64,000 nt of DNA. Source: Xanthomonas sp. Its GTDB lineage: Bacteria > Pseudomonadota > Gammaproteobacteria > Xanthomonadales > Xanthomonadaceae. The stretch covers positions 1 to 64,000 of the forward strand of contig NZ_JAFIWC010000002.1 in NCBI RefSeq assembly GCF_017163755.1, read 5' to 3'. Below, piece by piece: positions 29,994 through 40,282 of the stretch. The notes below the pieces were generated by a model. It made no database searches. It was not told the DNA's origin and worked only from the letters and a program-made list of their open reading frames with translations. How positions within the stretch are numbered: the first letter of the stretch is position 1; each line of letters begins with the position of its first letter. The translations under genes were made by a program, and so were the position numbers.

Positions 29994-32900
29994 TCAGCGG
30001 CTTTCGCGCAGGAACCGGGCCATCGACGACACGCCCGGCACCGCCGGCTGGAACTGGCCGGCCACGTCGACGAAGCCGCGCATCACCGCGATCTCGCGCG
30101 GGGTGCGGTTGAGGGTGTCGCGCAGGTCGGGATCGGCGCCGGCGCGCAGCAGGCGCTGCACCAGCAGCGGCAGGCCGTGCAGCGCGGCCAGGTGCAGCGG
30201 CCCGAACCCGCGCGGGTCCTGCACGTCCAGGCTCACGTCTTCGTCGAGCAGGCGCTCCACGCCGGCCAGCACCACCGGTTCCTCGCAGGCGGTGCCCGGC
30301 TCGGCGCGGGCGCCGAGCAGCAGCAGCAGCGGGGTCACCGCGCCGGCGGCGCTGCGGTCGGCTTCGGCGCCGGCCAGCAGCAGCGTATCCAGCAGCGCCA
30401 GCAGCCGCGCCTTGTCGCGCGCGGTGAAACCGTACAGCGCGGCGCAGTGCAGCGGCGCCAGCTCCTGCGCGTCGCCGGCGTGCACGTCGGCGCCGGCGGC
30501 CAGCAGCCGCGCGGCGATGTCCGGCAGGCCCAGCGCGCAGGCCAGCATCAGCACGGTGACGCCGCCGGGCAGGCGGTGTTCGATCTGCGCGCCGGCGGCC
30601 AGCAGCGCGGCGACGATCTCGGTCTGGCGCATGCTCACCGCTGCCGACAACGGCGTGGCACCGCTGTTGGCGGCGTGCTGCAGGTCGGCGCCGCGCGCCA
30701 GCAGCAGGTCCACCGCCGCGGCATGGCCGCCGCCGGCGGCGCGCAGCAGCGCGGTGCAGCCCTGCGCGTCGACCGCATCCACCGGCAGCCCCAGGTCGAT
30801 CAGGCGGCGGATCGCATCGGCGTCGCCGAGCATCGCGGCGGCCGGCACGTCGGCCTCGCGCAGCGGGCGCCGCGGCAGCGGCCACACCCGCCAGTCCAGC
30901 CAGTCGGCCAGATCGCGGCGGCCGCTGGACAGAGCCACGCCGAGCGGGGTCTGGCCGTCGGCGGCGCGCGCTTCCGGCGAGGCGCCCTGCTGGATCAGCA
31001 GCTTCAGCGAGGCCTCGCGGCCGAGCGCGGCGGCCAGGTGCAGCGCGGTCATGCCGTGGCTGTCGCGCGCCTCGCGGTCGGCGCCGCGCTCGAGCAGCTG
31101 CAGCTGCAGGCGCAGCCAGCCCAGGCGCACCGCCAGCGACAGCGGCGGGTCGCCGGCCGGCGACGGCGCGAACGGATCGGCGCCGCGTTCGAGCAGTTCC
31201 AGCGCGAACTGTTCCAGCCCGCGCGAGGCGTGGTCGTGCTGCGCGCAGGCGGCCAGCAGCCGGGTCAGGCCGCCGCGTCCGGCCGGCGACACGCCGTGGC
31301 GCAGCAGCGCCTGCAGGCTAGGCACCGCTTCCACGCCGCGCGAGAGCAGCGCGAACATCGGCGTGTCGCCGCAGGCGTCGTGCACCTCCGCGGCGGCGCC
31401 GTGCGCCAGCAGCCAGTCCACCGCGGTCGGGTTCAGCGCCAGGTGCGGGTCGTGCAGCAGCGCGCCCAGTTCCTCGCCCGCGCACAGCCGCGCCAGCGCC
31501 GCCAGGCCGTCGCGCTGGCCCAGCTGCAGGCCTTCGCGCAGCAGTTCCAGCGGCGGCCGGTCGGGCAGGCCGGCGCTGCCGACCTCGCCCTGGCCATCGC
31601 TGACCGCCGCCGGCAGCGGGTAATCGGGATCCAGCGCGGAGACGATCGCCCAGCGCCCGGCCTCGGCGGCCAGGTCGACCGCGCGGCGTCCGCCCTGGTC
31701 CGGCTGCGCGGCCGACACGCCCAGCTCCAGCAGGCGCCGGATCAATCCCGGCGAGACCTGGTCGGCGGTGCAGGCCAGCAGCACCGCGTTGCGGCCTTCG
31801 CCATCGACGGCGGTCAGGTCGGGCTTGTGCGGCAGCAGGTGTTCGAGCACCGCGACGCGGCCATGCCGCGCGGCCTCCAGCCACGGCGTGCGGCCCAGCG
31901 CATCGCGCGCCTCCAGGTTGGCGCCGGCGCCGAGCAGCGCGTCGACGATCTCCACGTGGCCGGCCTGCGCCGCCTCGTGCAGCGCGCTGCGGCGCTGGCG
32001 GTCGCGCGCATCGACCCGCGCCTTGTGCTTGAGCAGCAGCTGCACGCCGGCCGGATCGTCTTCTTCGGTACCGGCCGCGGCCAGCAGCACCGGGCTGCCG
32101 TCGGCCGGTTCGGGCTTGGCGCCGCGCTCGAGCAGGAACTTGCCCAGGCGCCAGTTGCCGACGTGGCAGGCCACCGCCAGCGGGGTCAGGCCGTCGCGGT
32201 TCAGCGCGTCCAATTCGGCGGCGGCATCGCGCAGCAGCGCGGCCACGCCCGGATCGGAACTGCGCGCGGCGTGGTGCAGCGGGGTGTTGCCGTCGGTGTC
32301 GCTGGCGCGCGGGTCGGCGCCGTTGGCGAGCAGGGTCATCACCGCCTCGGGACGGCCGTGCCAGCTGTCGCGGGTGGCGGCCAGCAGCGGGGTCATGCCC
32401 AGGTGCGGCTGGTTGACGTCCACGCCGCGCACGATCAGCTCGCGCAGCAGGCGCAGGTCCGGCAGCACCGCCGCCAGCACCGGCAGGCTGCGCTGGTCGC
32501 GCCATTCCGGCGCCGGCAGCGCGTGCGGGTCGGCGCCGGCCTGCAGCAGCTGCAGCGCGCGGTCCACGCGCCCGCCGCGCGCCGCGTCGTACAGCGCCGC
32601 GTGCAGTTCGTCGTGCGGCGGCGGCGGTTCGTCGCCGTCGTGCGCGGCGCTGGCCGCCAGCTCGGCGAACAGGTCCGCCGACACCGTCGGCGCGACCAGC
32701 GCCTGCGGCGCGGCGACGCGCTGCAGCAGGCCGTGCAGCAGCGGCGACAGCAGCGCGTAGGCCAGCGCCAGCGGCCAGCGCGCCGCCTCCGGCAGCAGCC
32801 CCGGCCAGGCCAGGATCACCCCGGCGCCGGCCAGCGCCAGCACCAGTGCCGCCACCGCCAGGCCGCGCCAGGCCTGCACGTCCTGCGCCGCCAACGCGTG

Positions 32901-33308
32901 CCAGCGTGTGCCCAGCCTGCCGCCCTCGCGCTCGATCTCGTGCCACAGCGGCCAGGTCCGCCACAGGCCGAGCAGCGCCGCGCTGGCGGCCACGCTCAGC
33001 GCCAGCGCCGCGGCCAGGCTGCCGCTGTCGTGCAGCGCGGCCAGCGGCCAGGCCACCAGCAACGCGACCAGGCCCAGGCCGCCGGCCCACAGCGCCAGCA
33101 GCGCCGGCAGCTCGTGGCGCAGCGCGCCGGCAGTGGCCGGACGCGGGCGGCTGCCGCGGTGCCAGGAGACCGCCAGCGCGAACGCCGGCTGCGCCAGCCA
33201 GGCGCCCAGCGCCGCGGCCACCGGGCCCAGGCCGCCGGCCAGCGCCAGCAGCGCGCCCAGTGCGGCGGCGATCAACGGCGCGCGCTGGCGGAACGGGGAA
33301 TCAGTCAT
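29994..33308 (-). CDS. Large membrane-anchored ankyrin-repeat protein
   Basis: The 1104-residue protein begins with three or four hydrophobic segments (residues ~10-210). About twenty ankyrin repeats then run to the C-terminus, with typical units such as [53 protein letters not shown] and [40 protein letters not shown]. The repeats should bind other proteins from the cytoplasmic face of the inner membrane. The ATG at 33308 overlaps the YcgL gene's end by 8 bp, indicating translational coupling. The target is unknown. Confidence 0.88.
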   Translation of the reverse strand: MTDSPFRQRAPLIAAALGALLALAGGLGPVAAALGAWLAQPAFALAVSWHRGSRPRPATAGALRHELPALLALWAGGLGLVALLVAWPLAALHDSGSLAAALALSVAASAALLGLWRTWPLWHEIEREGGRLGTRWHALAAQDVQAWRGLAVAALVLALAGAGVILAWPGLLPEAARWPLALAYALLSPLLHGLLQRVAAPQALVAPTVSADLFAELAASAAHDGDEPPPPHDELHAALYDAARGGRVDRALQLLQAGADPHALPAPEWRDQRSLPVLAAVLPDLRLLRELIVRGVDVNQPHLGMTPLLAATRDSWHGRPEAVMTLLANGADPRASDTDGNTPLHHAARSSDPGVAALLRDAAAELDALNRDGLTPLAVACHVGNWRLGKFLLERGAKPEPADGSPVLLAAAGTEEDDPAGVQLLLKHKARVDARDRQRRSALHEAAQAGHVEIVDALLGAGANLEARDALGRTPWLEAARHGRVAVLEHLLPHKPDLTAVDGEGRNAVLLACTADQVSPGLIRRLLELGVSAAQPDQGGRRAVDLAAEAGRWAIVSALDPDYPLPAAVSDGQGEVGSAGLPDRPPLELLREGLQLGQRDGLAALARLCAGEELGALLHDPHLALNPTAVDWLLAHGAAAEVHDACGDTPMFALLSRGVEAVPSLQALLRHGVSPAGRGGLTRLLAACAQHDHASRGLEQFALELLERGADPFAPSPAGDPPLSLAVRLGWLRLQLQLLERGADREARDSHGMTALHLAAALGREASLKLLIQQGASPEARAADGQTPLGVALSSGRRDLADWLDWRVWPLPRRPLREADVPAAAMLGDADAIRRLIDLGLPVDAVDAQGCTALLRAAGGGHAAAVDLLLARGADLQHAANSGATPLSAAVSMRQTEIVAALLAAGAQIEHRLPGGVTVLMLACALGLPDIAARLLAAGADVHAGDAQELAPLHCAALYGFTARDKARLLALLDTLLLAGAEADRSAAGAVTPLLLLLGARAEPGTACEEPVVLAGVERLLDEDVSLDVQDPRGFGPLHLAALHGLPLLVQRLLRAGADPDLRDTLNRTPREIAVMRGFVDVAGQFQPAVPGVSSMARFLRESR

Positions 33309-33561
33309 CGCGTCGATCGATCCGGCCGTCGGGAGGCGGCGGCAATTGCAGATAGAAGCCGCCGGCGGCCAGCTGCGCGCGCACCTTGGCCGCATCGGCG
33401 CGGGCCAGCCTGCGTTCCGGGGTCAACGCCACTTCCAGCGCGAACACCAGCGGCTGCAGCGATGCCAGCAGCGCCGGCGGCACGACGCTGAAATCGTCGC
33501 GCGCGGCGAGGTAGACGTAGGCGTCCGGCTTGCGTTGGCTTTTGTAGACGTAGGCTTGCAT
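33301..33561 (-). CDS. YcgL-domain protein
   Basis: The 86-residue protein starts with the YcgL signature [19 protein letters not shown] and ends [20 protein letters not shown]. YcgL is a small gammaproteobacterial family without an established biochemical role. ATG 33561 starts exactly at the family N-terminus, while the frame stays open to 33654. It precedes and overlaps the ankyrin gene, so both are probably in one transcript. Confidence 0.9.
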   Translation of the reverse strand: MQAYVYKSQRKPDAYVYLAARDDFSVVPPALLASLQPLVFALEVALTPERRLARADAAKVRAQLAAGGFYLQLPPPPDGRIDRRDD

Positions 33562-33712
33562 GCCCGTGGGGCGCGCCCGGCGTGGAAGGCCAGGGATTGT
33601 GGAGGAAATGCGCCAGCGGCGAAAGCGCGGGCCATTTATAAACGCGGGCCGCATGCCGGTTCGCGTTCATTCTCGTGCGAAGGGCGTTTTACGGTTTCAC
33701 GACCCGCCTAGA

Positions 33713-33718
33713 TATACT
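33713..33718 (+). promoter_or_regulatory. Candidate -10 box of the xanthomonadin ketosynthase operon
   Basis: TATACT lies 29 bp before the GTG start of the first plus-strand cluster gene. A TTTTAC sequence 18-20 bases upstream is a poor and too-distant -35 element. The assignment rests on the -10 match alone. Confidence 0.35.
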
Positions 33719-33746
33719 CGGGCAATTCATTTCCACGGAAGACCGC

Positions 33747-34973
33747 GTGACCGCAGCGCCCTCGTCGCCCCGCATCGCACCCATCGCCATCCGTGCGTAT
33801 ACCGCGACCACCGCGCTGGGCGCCGGCCTGCAGGCCCAGGCCGAAGCGCTGCGCGAGCGTCGCAGCGGCCTGCGCCGCAACGATTTCGGCGCGCAGCCGC
33901 TGCCGTGCTGGATCGGCCGGGTCGACGCGCTGGAGACGCAGCCGCTGCCGCCGGCGCTGGCGCCGTGGGAGTGCCGCAACAACCGCCTGGCGTGGATGGC
34001 GCTGCAGCACGACGGGCTGCCCGAGGCGGTCGCCGCGGCCGCACAGCGCTACGGCGCCGAGCGCGTGGCGGTGGTGATGGGCACGTCCACCTCCAGCATC
34101 GGCGCCAGCGAGGAGGCCTATACCCGGCTCGACCACGACGCCGCCGGCGCGCGCTTCGCCGACGACCTGGACCGGCCGATCGTGCACACGCCGCACTCGC
34201 TGGGCGATTTCGTGCAGCACGCCACCGGCCTGCGCGGCCCCAGCGTCACCGTGGCCACCGCCTGCTCGTCCAGCGCCAAGGTGTTCGCGCAGGCGGCGCG
34301 GCTGATCGCCGCCGGCGTGGTCGACGCGGCGCTGGTCGGCGGCGTGGACACGCTGTGCGGCAGCGTGCTGTTCGGCTTCAACGCGCTGCAGCTGGTGTCG
34401 CCCGAGCCGTGCCGTCCGTTCGACGTGCGCCGGGTCGGGCTGACCCTGGGCGAAGCCGGCGGCTACGCGCTGCTGGAACGCGCCGACGCGACCGCCGCGC
34501 CGGCGGCGCTGCTGCTGGGCTACGGCGAATCCAGCGATGCGCACCACATGTCCGCGCCGCACCCGCAGGGCCTGGGCGCGCGGCTGGCGATGCGCGAGGC
34601 GCTGGACCGCGCCGGCGTGGACGCCGCGCAGGTCGGCTACCTGAACCTGCACGGCACCGCCACCCCGGCCAACGACAGCATCGAGGCCGCCGCGGTCGCC
34701 GCGCTGTTCCCGGCCACCTTGCACGCCAGCTCGACCAAGGCCTGGACCGGGCATACCCTGGGCGCGGCGGGCATCGTCGAGTCGGTGTTCGCGCTGCTGG
34801 CGCTGCGCGACGGCCTGCTGCCGGGCACCCTCAACAGCGAAATCCCCGATCCGGAGTGCGGCCCGCAGATCCGCTTCGACAACGCCTACGCGCAGGTCCG
34901 CTACGCCATGAACAATTCCTTCGGTTTCGGCGGCAACAACTGCTCGCTGCTGTTCGGGCGCGCGGACGCATGA
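33747..34973 (+). CDS. Beta-ketoacyl-ACP synthase of the xanthomonadin (aryl polyene) pathway
   Basis: The 408-residue KAS II-type enzyme condenses malonyl units onto the aryl starter chain. The catalytic triad is present: Cys173 (VATACSSS), His302 (LHGTATPAND) and His336 (STKAWTGHTLG), plus the glycine-rich NNSFGFGGNN end. GTG 33747 follows a GGAAGA site; the frame opens at 33675. Its stop overlaps the next gene by ATGA. In aryl polyene systems this enzyme pairs with a chain-length-factor-like partner, here the next gene. Confidence 0.88.
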   Translation: MTAAPSSPRIAPIAIRAYTATTALGAGLQAQAEALRERRSGLRRNDFGAQPLPCWIGRVDALETQPLPPALAPWECRNNRLAWMALQHDGLPEAVAAAAQRYGAERVAVVMGTSTSSIGASEEAYTRLDHDAAGARFADDLDRPIVHTPHSLGDFVQHATGLRGPSVTVATACSSSAKVFAQAARLIAAGVVDAALVGGVDTLCGSVLFGFNALQLVSPEPCRPFDVRRVGLTLGEAGGYALLERADATAAPAALLLGYGESSDAHHMSAPHPQGLGARLAMREALDRAGVDAAQVGYLNLHGTATPANDSIEAAAVAALFPATLHASSTKAWTGHTLGAAGIVESVFALLALRDGLLPGTLNSEIPDPECGPQIRFDNAYAQVRYAMNNSFGFGGNNCSLLFGRADA

Positions 34974-35752
34974 CGCGGCTGTCGGCCAGCGTCGAGGGCA
35001 TCGGTTTCTGGAGCCCGGGGCTGCCGTCGTGGACGGCCGCGCGCGCCTTCGCCGACGGCAGCGGCGCGCTGCTCGACACCCCGCCGCGCCCGGCGCCGCA
35101 GCTGCTGGCGGCGAACGAGCGGCGGCGCGCGCCGGACACGGTGGCGGTGTCGCTGGAAGCGGCGCTGGCCGCGTGCCAGGACGCCGGCCGCGATCCGGCC
35201 ACGCTGCCGTCGGTGTTCACCTCCACCCATGGCGACCTGGCCATCACCGACTACATGTGCGCGACGCTGGCCAGCGATCCGCTGGCGATCTCGCCGACCA
35301 AGTTCCACAACTCGGTGCACAACGCCGCCGCCGGCTACTGGACCATCGGCGCCGGCGCCACCGCCGCGGCGACCGCGATCAGCGCGCACCAGGCCAGCTT
35401 CGCGCAAGGCCTGCTGGAGGCGCTGGCGCAGCTGGCGGCCGGCGCCGAGGCGGTGCTGCTGGTCGGCTACGACAGCCGTTCGGTCGGCCCGCTGGGCCGG
35501 GTGTCGCGCAGCGAAGGCCTGTGCGGCGGCGCGCTGGTGCTGGCCGCGGCGGCCGCGCCGGACAAGCCGCGGCTGAGCGTGCAGCTGCTCGACGGCGAGC
35601 CGGAGGTGGCCGGCGGCGCGTTGTCGCGCCACGCCGCGGGCAACGCGATGGCGCCGATGCTGGCGCTGTTCGACGCGCTGGCCGCCGGCGGCGACGGCTG
35701 CACGCTGCGCGCCGGCCCGGGACGCTGCCTGCGCGTGGAGCTGACGGCATGA
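34970..35752 (+). CDS. Ketosynthase-like chain-length factor of the xanthomonadin pathway
   Basis: The 260-residue protein belongs to the short ketoacyl-synthase-like family (PF13723-type) found in aryl polyene clusters. In place of the catalytic Cys motif it has TSTHGDLAITDYM and SPTKFHNSVHNAAAGYW, so it is probably a non-condensing partner forming a heterodimer with the upstream synthase. It overlaps both neighbours by 4 bp (ATGA), which fits co-production. The exact role in setting chain length is inferred from the family. Confidence 0.82.
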   Translation: MTRLSASVEGIGFWSPGLPSWTAARAFADGSGALLDTPPRPAPQLLAANERRRAPDTVAVSLEAALAACQDAGRDPATLPSVFTSTHGDLAITDYMCATLASDPLAISPTKFHNSVHNAAAGYWTIGAGATAAATAISAHQASFAQGLLEALAQLAAGAEAVLLVGYDSRSVGPLGRVSRSEGLCGGALVLAAAAAPDKPRLSVQLLDGEPEVAGGALSRHAAGNAMAPMLALFDALAAGGDGCTLRAGPGRCLRVELTA

Positions 35753-36573
35753 CCCGTACCCCGCTCAGCGCCGCCGACGCGGCGATCCTGATCCCCGCAC
35801 TCAACGAATCGCTGCGCATCCGCGAAGTGGTGGGCGATGCGCTGGCGCACTGCCCGCGGGTGATCGTGGTCGACGACGGCTCCGACGACGGCACCGCCGA
35901 CTGCATCGCCGACCTGCCGGTCACGCTGATCCGCCATCCGCAGCGCCGCGGCAAGGGCGCCGCGCTGCGCAGCGGTTTCGCCGAGGCGCAGCGCCAGGGC
36001 GCGCGCGCGGTGATGACGATGGACGGCGACGGCCAGCACAGCGCCGCCGACTTCCCGCGGCTGCTGGCCGCGGCCAACCGCCACCCCGGCTGCGTGATCG
36101 TCGGCGCGCGGCTGCGCAAGCGCGCCAGCCAGCCGACCATCCGCCGCATCGGCAACGATTTCGGCGACTGGGGCATCGCCTGGGGCTGCGGCTTCCAGCT
36201 GGTCGACAGCCAGAGCGGCCAGCGCCTGTACCCGCAGTCGGTGTTCACCTTGCCCGACGTGCCCGGCGAAGGCTTCGTGTTCGAGGCGCAGATGCTGATC
36301 TCCGCCGCGCGCCAGGCCGGCGCGCGCGTGGTGGCGGTGCCGATCGAGACCCGCTACGCCGGCCACGCGCCCGGCACCTTCCGCAAGAGCCATTTCCGGC
36401 TGGTGCGCGACCTGTGGAAGATCACCTCGCACGTGGTCCTGCAGGTCCTGCGCCACGGCCACCTGCTGCGCACCTACCGGCGCGTGCGCGCCAGCCCGGT
36501 GCTGATCGACGATCCGGGCGGCGAATTTGCTACGGTGGCCAGGGCCGCTTCGGCCACGGAAGAGACCACATGA
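35749..36573 (+). CDS. Family 2 glycosyltransferase of the xanthomonadin cluster
   Basis: The 274-residue GT-A enzyme has the nucleotide-sugar loop ILIPALNESLRI and VVDDGSDDGTADCI, and the metal-binding MDGDGQH (DxD-like). A C-terminal basic/hydrophobic segment (HFRLVRDLWKITSHVVLQVL) may attach it to the membrane. It resembles dolichol-phosphate-mannose-synthase-type enzymes found in aryl polyene clusters. It likely adds a sugar or head group in pigment assembly; donor and acceptor are unknown. Coupled by ATGA overlaps on both sides. Confidence 0.85.
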   Translation: MTRTPLSAADAAILIPALNESLRIREVVGDALAHCPRVIVVDDGSDDGTADCIADLPVTLIRHPQRRGKGAALRSGFAEAQRQGARAVMTMDGDGQHSAADFPRLLAAANRHPGCVIVGARLRKRASQPTIRRIGNDFGDWGIAWGCGFQLVDSQSGQRLYPQSVFTLPDVPGEGFVFEAQMLISAARQAGARVVAVPIETRYAGHAPGTFRKSHFRLVRDLWKITSHVVLQVLRHGHLLRTYRRVRASPVLIDDPGGEFATVARAASATEETT

Positions 36574-38195
36574 CCTCCACGCGCGCAGATGTGGCCATCG
36601 CCGGCGGCGGGCTGGCCGGACTGACCCTGGCCCTGCAACTGCGCCAGCGCGATCCGCAGCTGCGCATCAGCGTGCTGGAACGGCGCGCCCATCCGGTGCG
36701 CGAGGCCGCGTTCAAGGTCGGCGAATCGTCGGTGGAGATCGGCGCGCACTACTTCGCCAACGTGCTCGGCCTGCGCGATCACCTGGATACCGAGCAGATC
36801 CGCAAGTTCGGTTTCCGCTTCTTCTTCTCCGACGGCCGCGAGGACATCGACCGCTGCACCGAGCTGGGCGTCAGCCAGCTGATGCCGACCCCGTCGTGGC
36901 AGATCGACCGTGGCCGCTTCGAGAACTTCCTCGGCGAACGCGCGCGCGCGCTGGGCGTGGAATTCATCGACGGCTGCACGGTGCGCGGCATCGACCTGGC
37001 CGACGACGCTGCAGACCACCGGCTGCGCTACGAGCGCGACGGCCAGGCCGGCACCGTGCATGCGCGCTGGGTGGTGGACGCCAGCGGCCGCGCCGGCCTG
37101 CTCAAGCGCAAGCTCGGCCTGGCCCAGGACAACGCGCACAACGCCAACGCGGTGTGGTGGCGGGTGGACGGATTGGTGGATCCCAACGCCTGGTCGCAGG
37201 ACAGCGGCTGGTTGCAGCGCTGCACGCCGCCGGACCGCTGGCGCTCGACCAACCACATGTGCGGCCCGGGCTACTGGTTCTGGCTGATCCCGCTGTCCTC
37301 CGGCGCGCACTCGCTGGGCATCGTCTGCGACGCGGCGATGCATCCGCTGGAGACGATGAACACCCACGACAAGGCGATGGCGTGGCTGCGCGAGCACCAG
37401 CCGCAGGTCGCGCGCACGCTGCAGCGCAGCGAGCACGCGCTGCAGGATTTCCTGTTCCTGCGCGATTTCTCCTACGGCTGCAAGCAGGTGTTCTCGGCGC
37501 GGCGCTGGGCGCTGACCGGCGAGGCCGGCGTGTTCCTGGACCCGTTCTATTCGCCGGGCAGCGACTTCATCGCCATCTCCAACACCTACATCTGCGAACT
37601 GATCGGACGCGACCGCGCCGGCGGCGATTTCGCCCAGTACGCCGAGCTGTACCAGCAGATGTACTTCTCGTTCTACGAGAACACCCTGACCCTGTACCAA
37701 GGCCAGTACGCGCTGTTCGGCGACGCCCAGGTGATGCCGGTCAAGGTGATCTGGGACTACACCTACTACTGGTCGCTGCTGGCGCCGCTGTATTTCTCCG
37801 GGCGCATCGCCCATCTCGCCGTGCTCGGCCGGCTCAGGCGCGACTTCCAGCGCGCCGGCGCGCTGAACCTGGGCATGCAGGCGCTGCTGCGCGACTGGGG
37901 CCGGCACAACGAGGCGCAGCGCCCGCCGCTGGCCGATGGCCGGCTGCTGGACCAGTACCTGATCGGCTGGTTCCACGGGCTCAACGCGGCGCTGGGCGAA
38001 GCCCTGGACGACGAGGCCTTCGTCGCGCGGCTGCGCGGCAACGTCGCGCGCATGGGCTGGCTGGCGCGCGAAGTGCTCGGCCAGGCGCGCGCGCAGCATC
38101 CGGCCATCGGCGACCACGGCCTGGACGCGTTGCTGGCCGACGCGCCGGCCGGCGAAAGCTCGCTGGCCGACGACTGGTACGCGCGCGCGGCGTGA
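36570..38195 (+). CDS. FAD-dependent halogenase-like oxidoreductase of the xanthomonadin cluster
   Basis: The 541-residue flavoprotein has the FAD loop IAGGGLAGLTLAL, KVGESSVEIGAHYF, a Lys in IRKFGFRFF at the place of the halogenase lysine, and YWFWLIP, the WxWxIP signature of flavin-dependent halogenases. GEAGVFLDPFYSPGSDF is the second flavin motif. Because xanthomonadins are brominated aryl polyenes, a halogenase or desaturase/oxidase role is plausible; activity is not proven. It ends the four-gene plus-strand operon. A GCGCCGT/ACGGCGC hairpin lies at 38203-38222 after the stop. Confidence 0.85.
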   Translation: MTSTRADVAIAGGGLAGLTLALQLRQRDPQLRISVLERRAHPVREAAFKVGESSVEIGAHYFANVLGLRDHLDTEQIRKFGFRFFFSDGREDIDRCTELGVSQLMPTPSWQIDRGRFENFLGERARALGVEFIDGCTVRGIDLADDAADHRLRYERDGQAGTVHARWVVDASGRAGLLKRKLGLAQDNAHNANAVWWRVDGLVDPNAWSQDSGWLQRCTPPDRWRSTNHMCGPGYWFWLIPLSSGAHSLGIVCDAAMHPLETMNTHDKAMAWLREHQPQVARTLQRSEHALQDFLFLRDFSYGCKQVFSARRWALTGEAGVFLDPFYSPGSDFIAISNTYICELIGRDRAGGDFAQYAELYQQMYFSFYENTLTLYQGQYALFGDAQVMPVKVIWDYTYYWSLLAPLYFSGRIAHLAVLGRLRRDFQRAGALNLGMQALLRDWGRHNEAQRPPLADGRLLDQYLIGWFHGLNAALGEALDDEAFVARLRGNVARMGWLAREVLGQARAQHPAIGDHGLDALLADAPAGESSLADDWYARAA

Positions 38196-38324
38196 GGTCC
38201 GCGCGCCGTGCCGGAACGGCGCAGGGTCCGGCGCGATCGGGATCTGCGACCCGCCGCGTGGAGCGCTACGGCGTTTGTCTTCGCTAGTGGCATTCGCCGC
38301 GTTCGCGCGCGGCGACATGTGCGC

Positions 38325-39257
38325 TCACTCCGCGTCGGCGGCGCGCGGGCGCGGCGCTTGCGGGGTAGCGTCCGGATCCGGTTCGCCCTGCTCCGCCTCC
38401 GCCGGTTCGCTGCCGAAGCGATCGAACACGTCCGGATCGAACAGGCTGGCATTGGCGATGTCGCCGGTGGAGATCACCTTCGCCGCCGGCAGCTCGGAAC
38501 CTGAGAAGATGTCCTCGGAGTAGTTCTCGGTCACCACCACCCGCAACGTCTGCGCATCGCGGTAGCCGCTCCACACCGGGATCAGGCGCAGGTACGGCGA
38601 GGCATCGGCGCGCAGCGGCGGGATCCATTCCAGCCAGCCGGCATAGACCTTGCGATCCTTCAGCGACAGCAGCACCGGCACCGGCGCGAGCAGGCCGTCG
38701 CTGGTCTCCAGCGCGTCCAGGCGGTCGGCCGGGTGCGCATCCGCCCCGGCCTGGTCCGACGCCGCGCGCGGCGCCAGCAGGCGCGACAGCCAGCGGCCCA
38801 GGCGCAACGGCGGATGCCACAGCATGCGGATCGCCAGTTCGGCGACGAAGCCGCGGGTGCGGACCTGTTCCACGCGCAGCACGCTGAGGAAGAACAGCCG
38901 CTCCAGGCTGTTGTAGGTGCCGGTCCCGTACAGCCACAGCGCCGCTTCGTCGCGCGGCCAGAACCAGTTGATCCATACCCGCAGCGACAGGCAGATCGCG
39001 AACGCCAGCAAGGCGGTGCCGATGCCCGGATACGGCGCGACCAGATGCAGCAGCTGCCAGGCCTCGCGGCCCCACGCCGTGGCCATCAACAGCACCGCCA
39101 GCACCCGCGCCGCCGCCAGCGCGAGGATCCCCACGAGCGCCGAGGCCATCAGCAACTGCTCCTTGCCCTGGCGCGAGGCCCAGTAGGAGGTGATGAAGGT
39201 GAAGTTGACGAACAGATAGCCGCCGATCAGCGGCAACAGCAATTGGTTGAAAGGCAT
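38325..39257 (-). CDS. Membrane protein of unknown function (DUF6338-like)
   Basis: The 310-residue protein has an N-terminal helix, two further hydrophobic segments (about 36-60 and 78-100) and a soluble C-terminal half. The half contains LSLKDRKVYAGWLEWIPPL and YLRLIPVWSGYRD, reminiscent of the DUF6338 family as I remember it; the tail is acidic and disordered. It converges with the halogenase-like gene. Whether it belongs to the pigment pathway is unclear. Confidence 0.65.
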   Translation of the reverse strand: MPFNQLLLPLIGGYLFVNFTFITSYWASRQGKEQLLMASALVGILALAAARVLAVLLMATAWGREAWQLLHLVAPYPGIGTALLAFAICLSLRVWINWFWPRDEAALWLYGTGTYNSLERLFFLSVLRVEQVRTRGFVAELAIRMLWHPPLRLGRWLSRLLAPRAASDQAGADAHPADRLDALETSDGLLAPVPVLLSLKDRKVYAGWLEWIPPLRADASPYLRLIPVWSGYRDAQTLRVVVTENYSEDIFSGSELPAAKVISTGDIANASLFDPDVFDRFGSEPAEAEQGEPDPDATPQAPRPRAADAE

Positions 39258-39273
39258 TCCCTGCCCCTGCGGC

Positions 39274-39492
39274 CTATTTGGGCCGCTTCGCCTCGACGTG
39301 GCCCCTGACCGTGCGCGCCATCTTACTCACCGCCTGGCGCCCGGATTCGCTGCTGAAGAACGCCTGCAGGTCGACGCGCACGCCGGACCCGGTGAACACG
39401 GCGTAGGTCCGGTCCTTGAGCTCGGACACGGTCGCAACCGTCCCGCCCGGGACCCGGCTGGGACGCTTCTTGGGGGCAGGAAGGGCGGACAT
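39274..39492 (-). CDS. Small hypothetical protein
   Basis: A 72-residue basic protein beginning MSALPAPKKRPSRVPGG, with a possible small folded core TYAVFTGSGVRVDLQAFF. No family recognised. ATG 39492 was preferred over the longer frame to 39561, which would overlap the end of the reductase gene. It lies between the reductase and the membrane protein on the same strand, 16 bp from the latter. Confidence 0.55.
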   Translation of the reverse strand: MSALPAPKKRPSRVPGGTVATVSELKDRTYAVFTGSGVRVDLQAFFSSESGRQAVSKMARTVRGHVEAKRPK

Positions 39493-39544
39493 GGCCCGAC
39501 TATAGTCCCCGCCCGGCCGCATTCCAAGTGCCGCGCCCGGGCCG

Positions 39545-40282
39545 TCAGCCCATGCCGCCATTGACCCCGATCACCTGGCCGTTGACGTAGCCGGCCGCGT
39601 CCGAGCACAGGAACGCGACCAGCGCGGCCACCTCGTCCGGCGTGCCGGCACGGCCGGCCGGCACCAGCTGCTTGATCGCGTCCGGCGCGAACGTGTCCCC
39701 GACCATCGCGCCTTCGATGACGCCCGGGGCGACCACGTTGACGCTGATGCCGCGGCTGGCCATCTCGCGCGCCAGCGACTTGCTGGCGCCGTGCAACGCG
39801 GCCTTGGCCGCGGCGTAGTTGGTCTGCCCGCGGTTGCCGAGCACCGCCGCCACCGACGATACGCTGACGATGCGGCCCCAGCGCCTGCGCGCCATCGGCA
39901 GCAGCAGCGGCTGGGTGACGTTGAAGAACCCGTGCAGCGACACGTCGATGACCCGATGCCATTGCGCCGCGCTCATCCCGGCCATCGGCGCGTCGTCGTG
40001 GATGCCGGCGTTGTTGACCACGACCTGGATCGGCCCGGCCTCCAGCAGCGCGGCCAGCGCGGCGGCGCTGGCGTCGGCATCGGCCACGTCGAAGGCCACC
40101 GCCTCGGCGCTGCCGCCGGACGCCACCACGGCATCGACCAGCGCCTGCGCGCGCGCCACATTGCTATTGGCATGGACGATCACGTGCAGGCCGTCCGCGG
40201 CCAGGCGCCGGCAGATCGCCCCGCCCAGATCGCCGCTGCCGCCGGTGACCAAGGCGCGGCGTTTCGTCGAAGGCTCGGTCAT
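39545..40282 (-). CDS. 3-oxoacyl-ACP reductase (FabG type) of the xanthomonadin cluster
   Basis: The 245-residue short-chain dehydrogenase has TGGSGDLGGAICR (NADP loop), VVNNAG and the catalytic Ser/Tyr-x-x-x-Lys (VSVSSVAA...TNYAAAK). It reduces the beta-keto group after each condensation. GGAG lies 7 bases before ATG 40282. In other aryl polyene clusters the reductase adjoins the dehydratase directly, but here a TPR gene and an Imm26-like gene separate them. FabG-family membership is certain; pathway role comes from context. Confidence 0.87.
   Translation of the reverse strand: MTEPSTKRRALVTGGSGDLGGAICRRLAADGLHVIVHANSNVARAQALVDAVVASGGSAEAVAFDVADADASAAALAALLEAGPIQVVVNNAGIHDDAPMAGMSAAQWHRVIDVSLHGFFNVTQPLLLPMARRRWGRIVSVSSVAAVLGNRGQTNYAAAKAALHGASKSLAREMASRGISVNVVAPGVIEGAMVGDTFAPDAIKQLVPAGRAGTPDEVAALVAFLCSDAAGYVNGQVIGVNGGMG

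Noticed and set aside
29817-33491. A 1224-codon plus-strand frame opposite the ankyrin gene
   Set aside because: Its composition is Arg/Gln/His-rich with no domain, whereas the minus strand gives regular ankyrin repeats.
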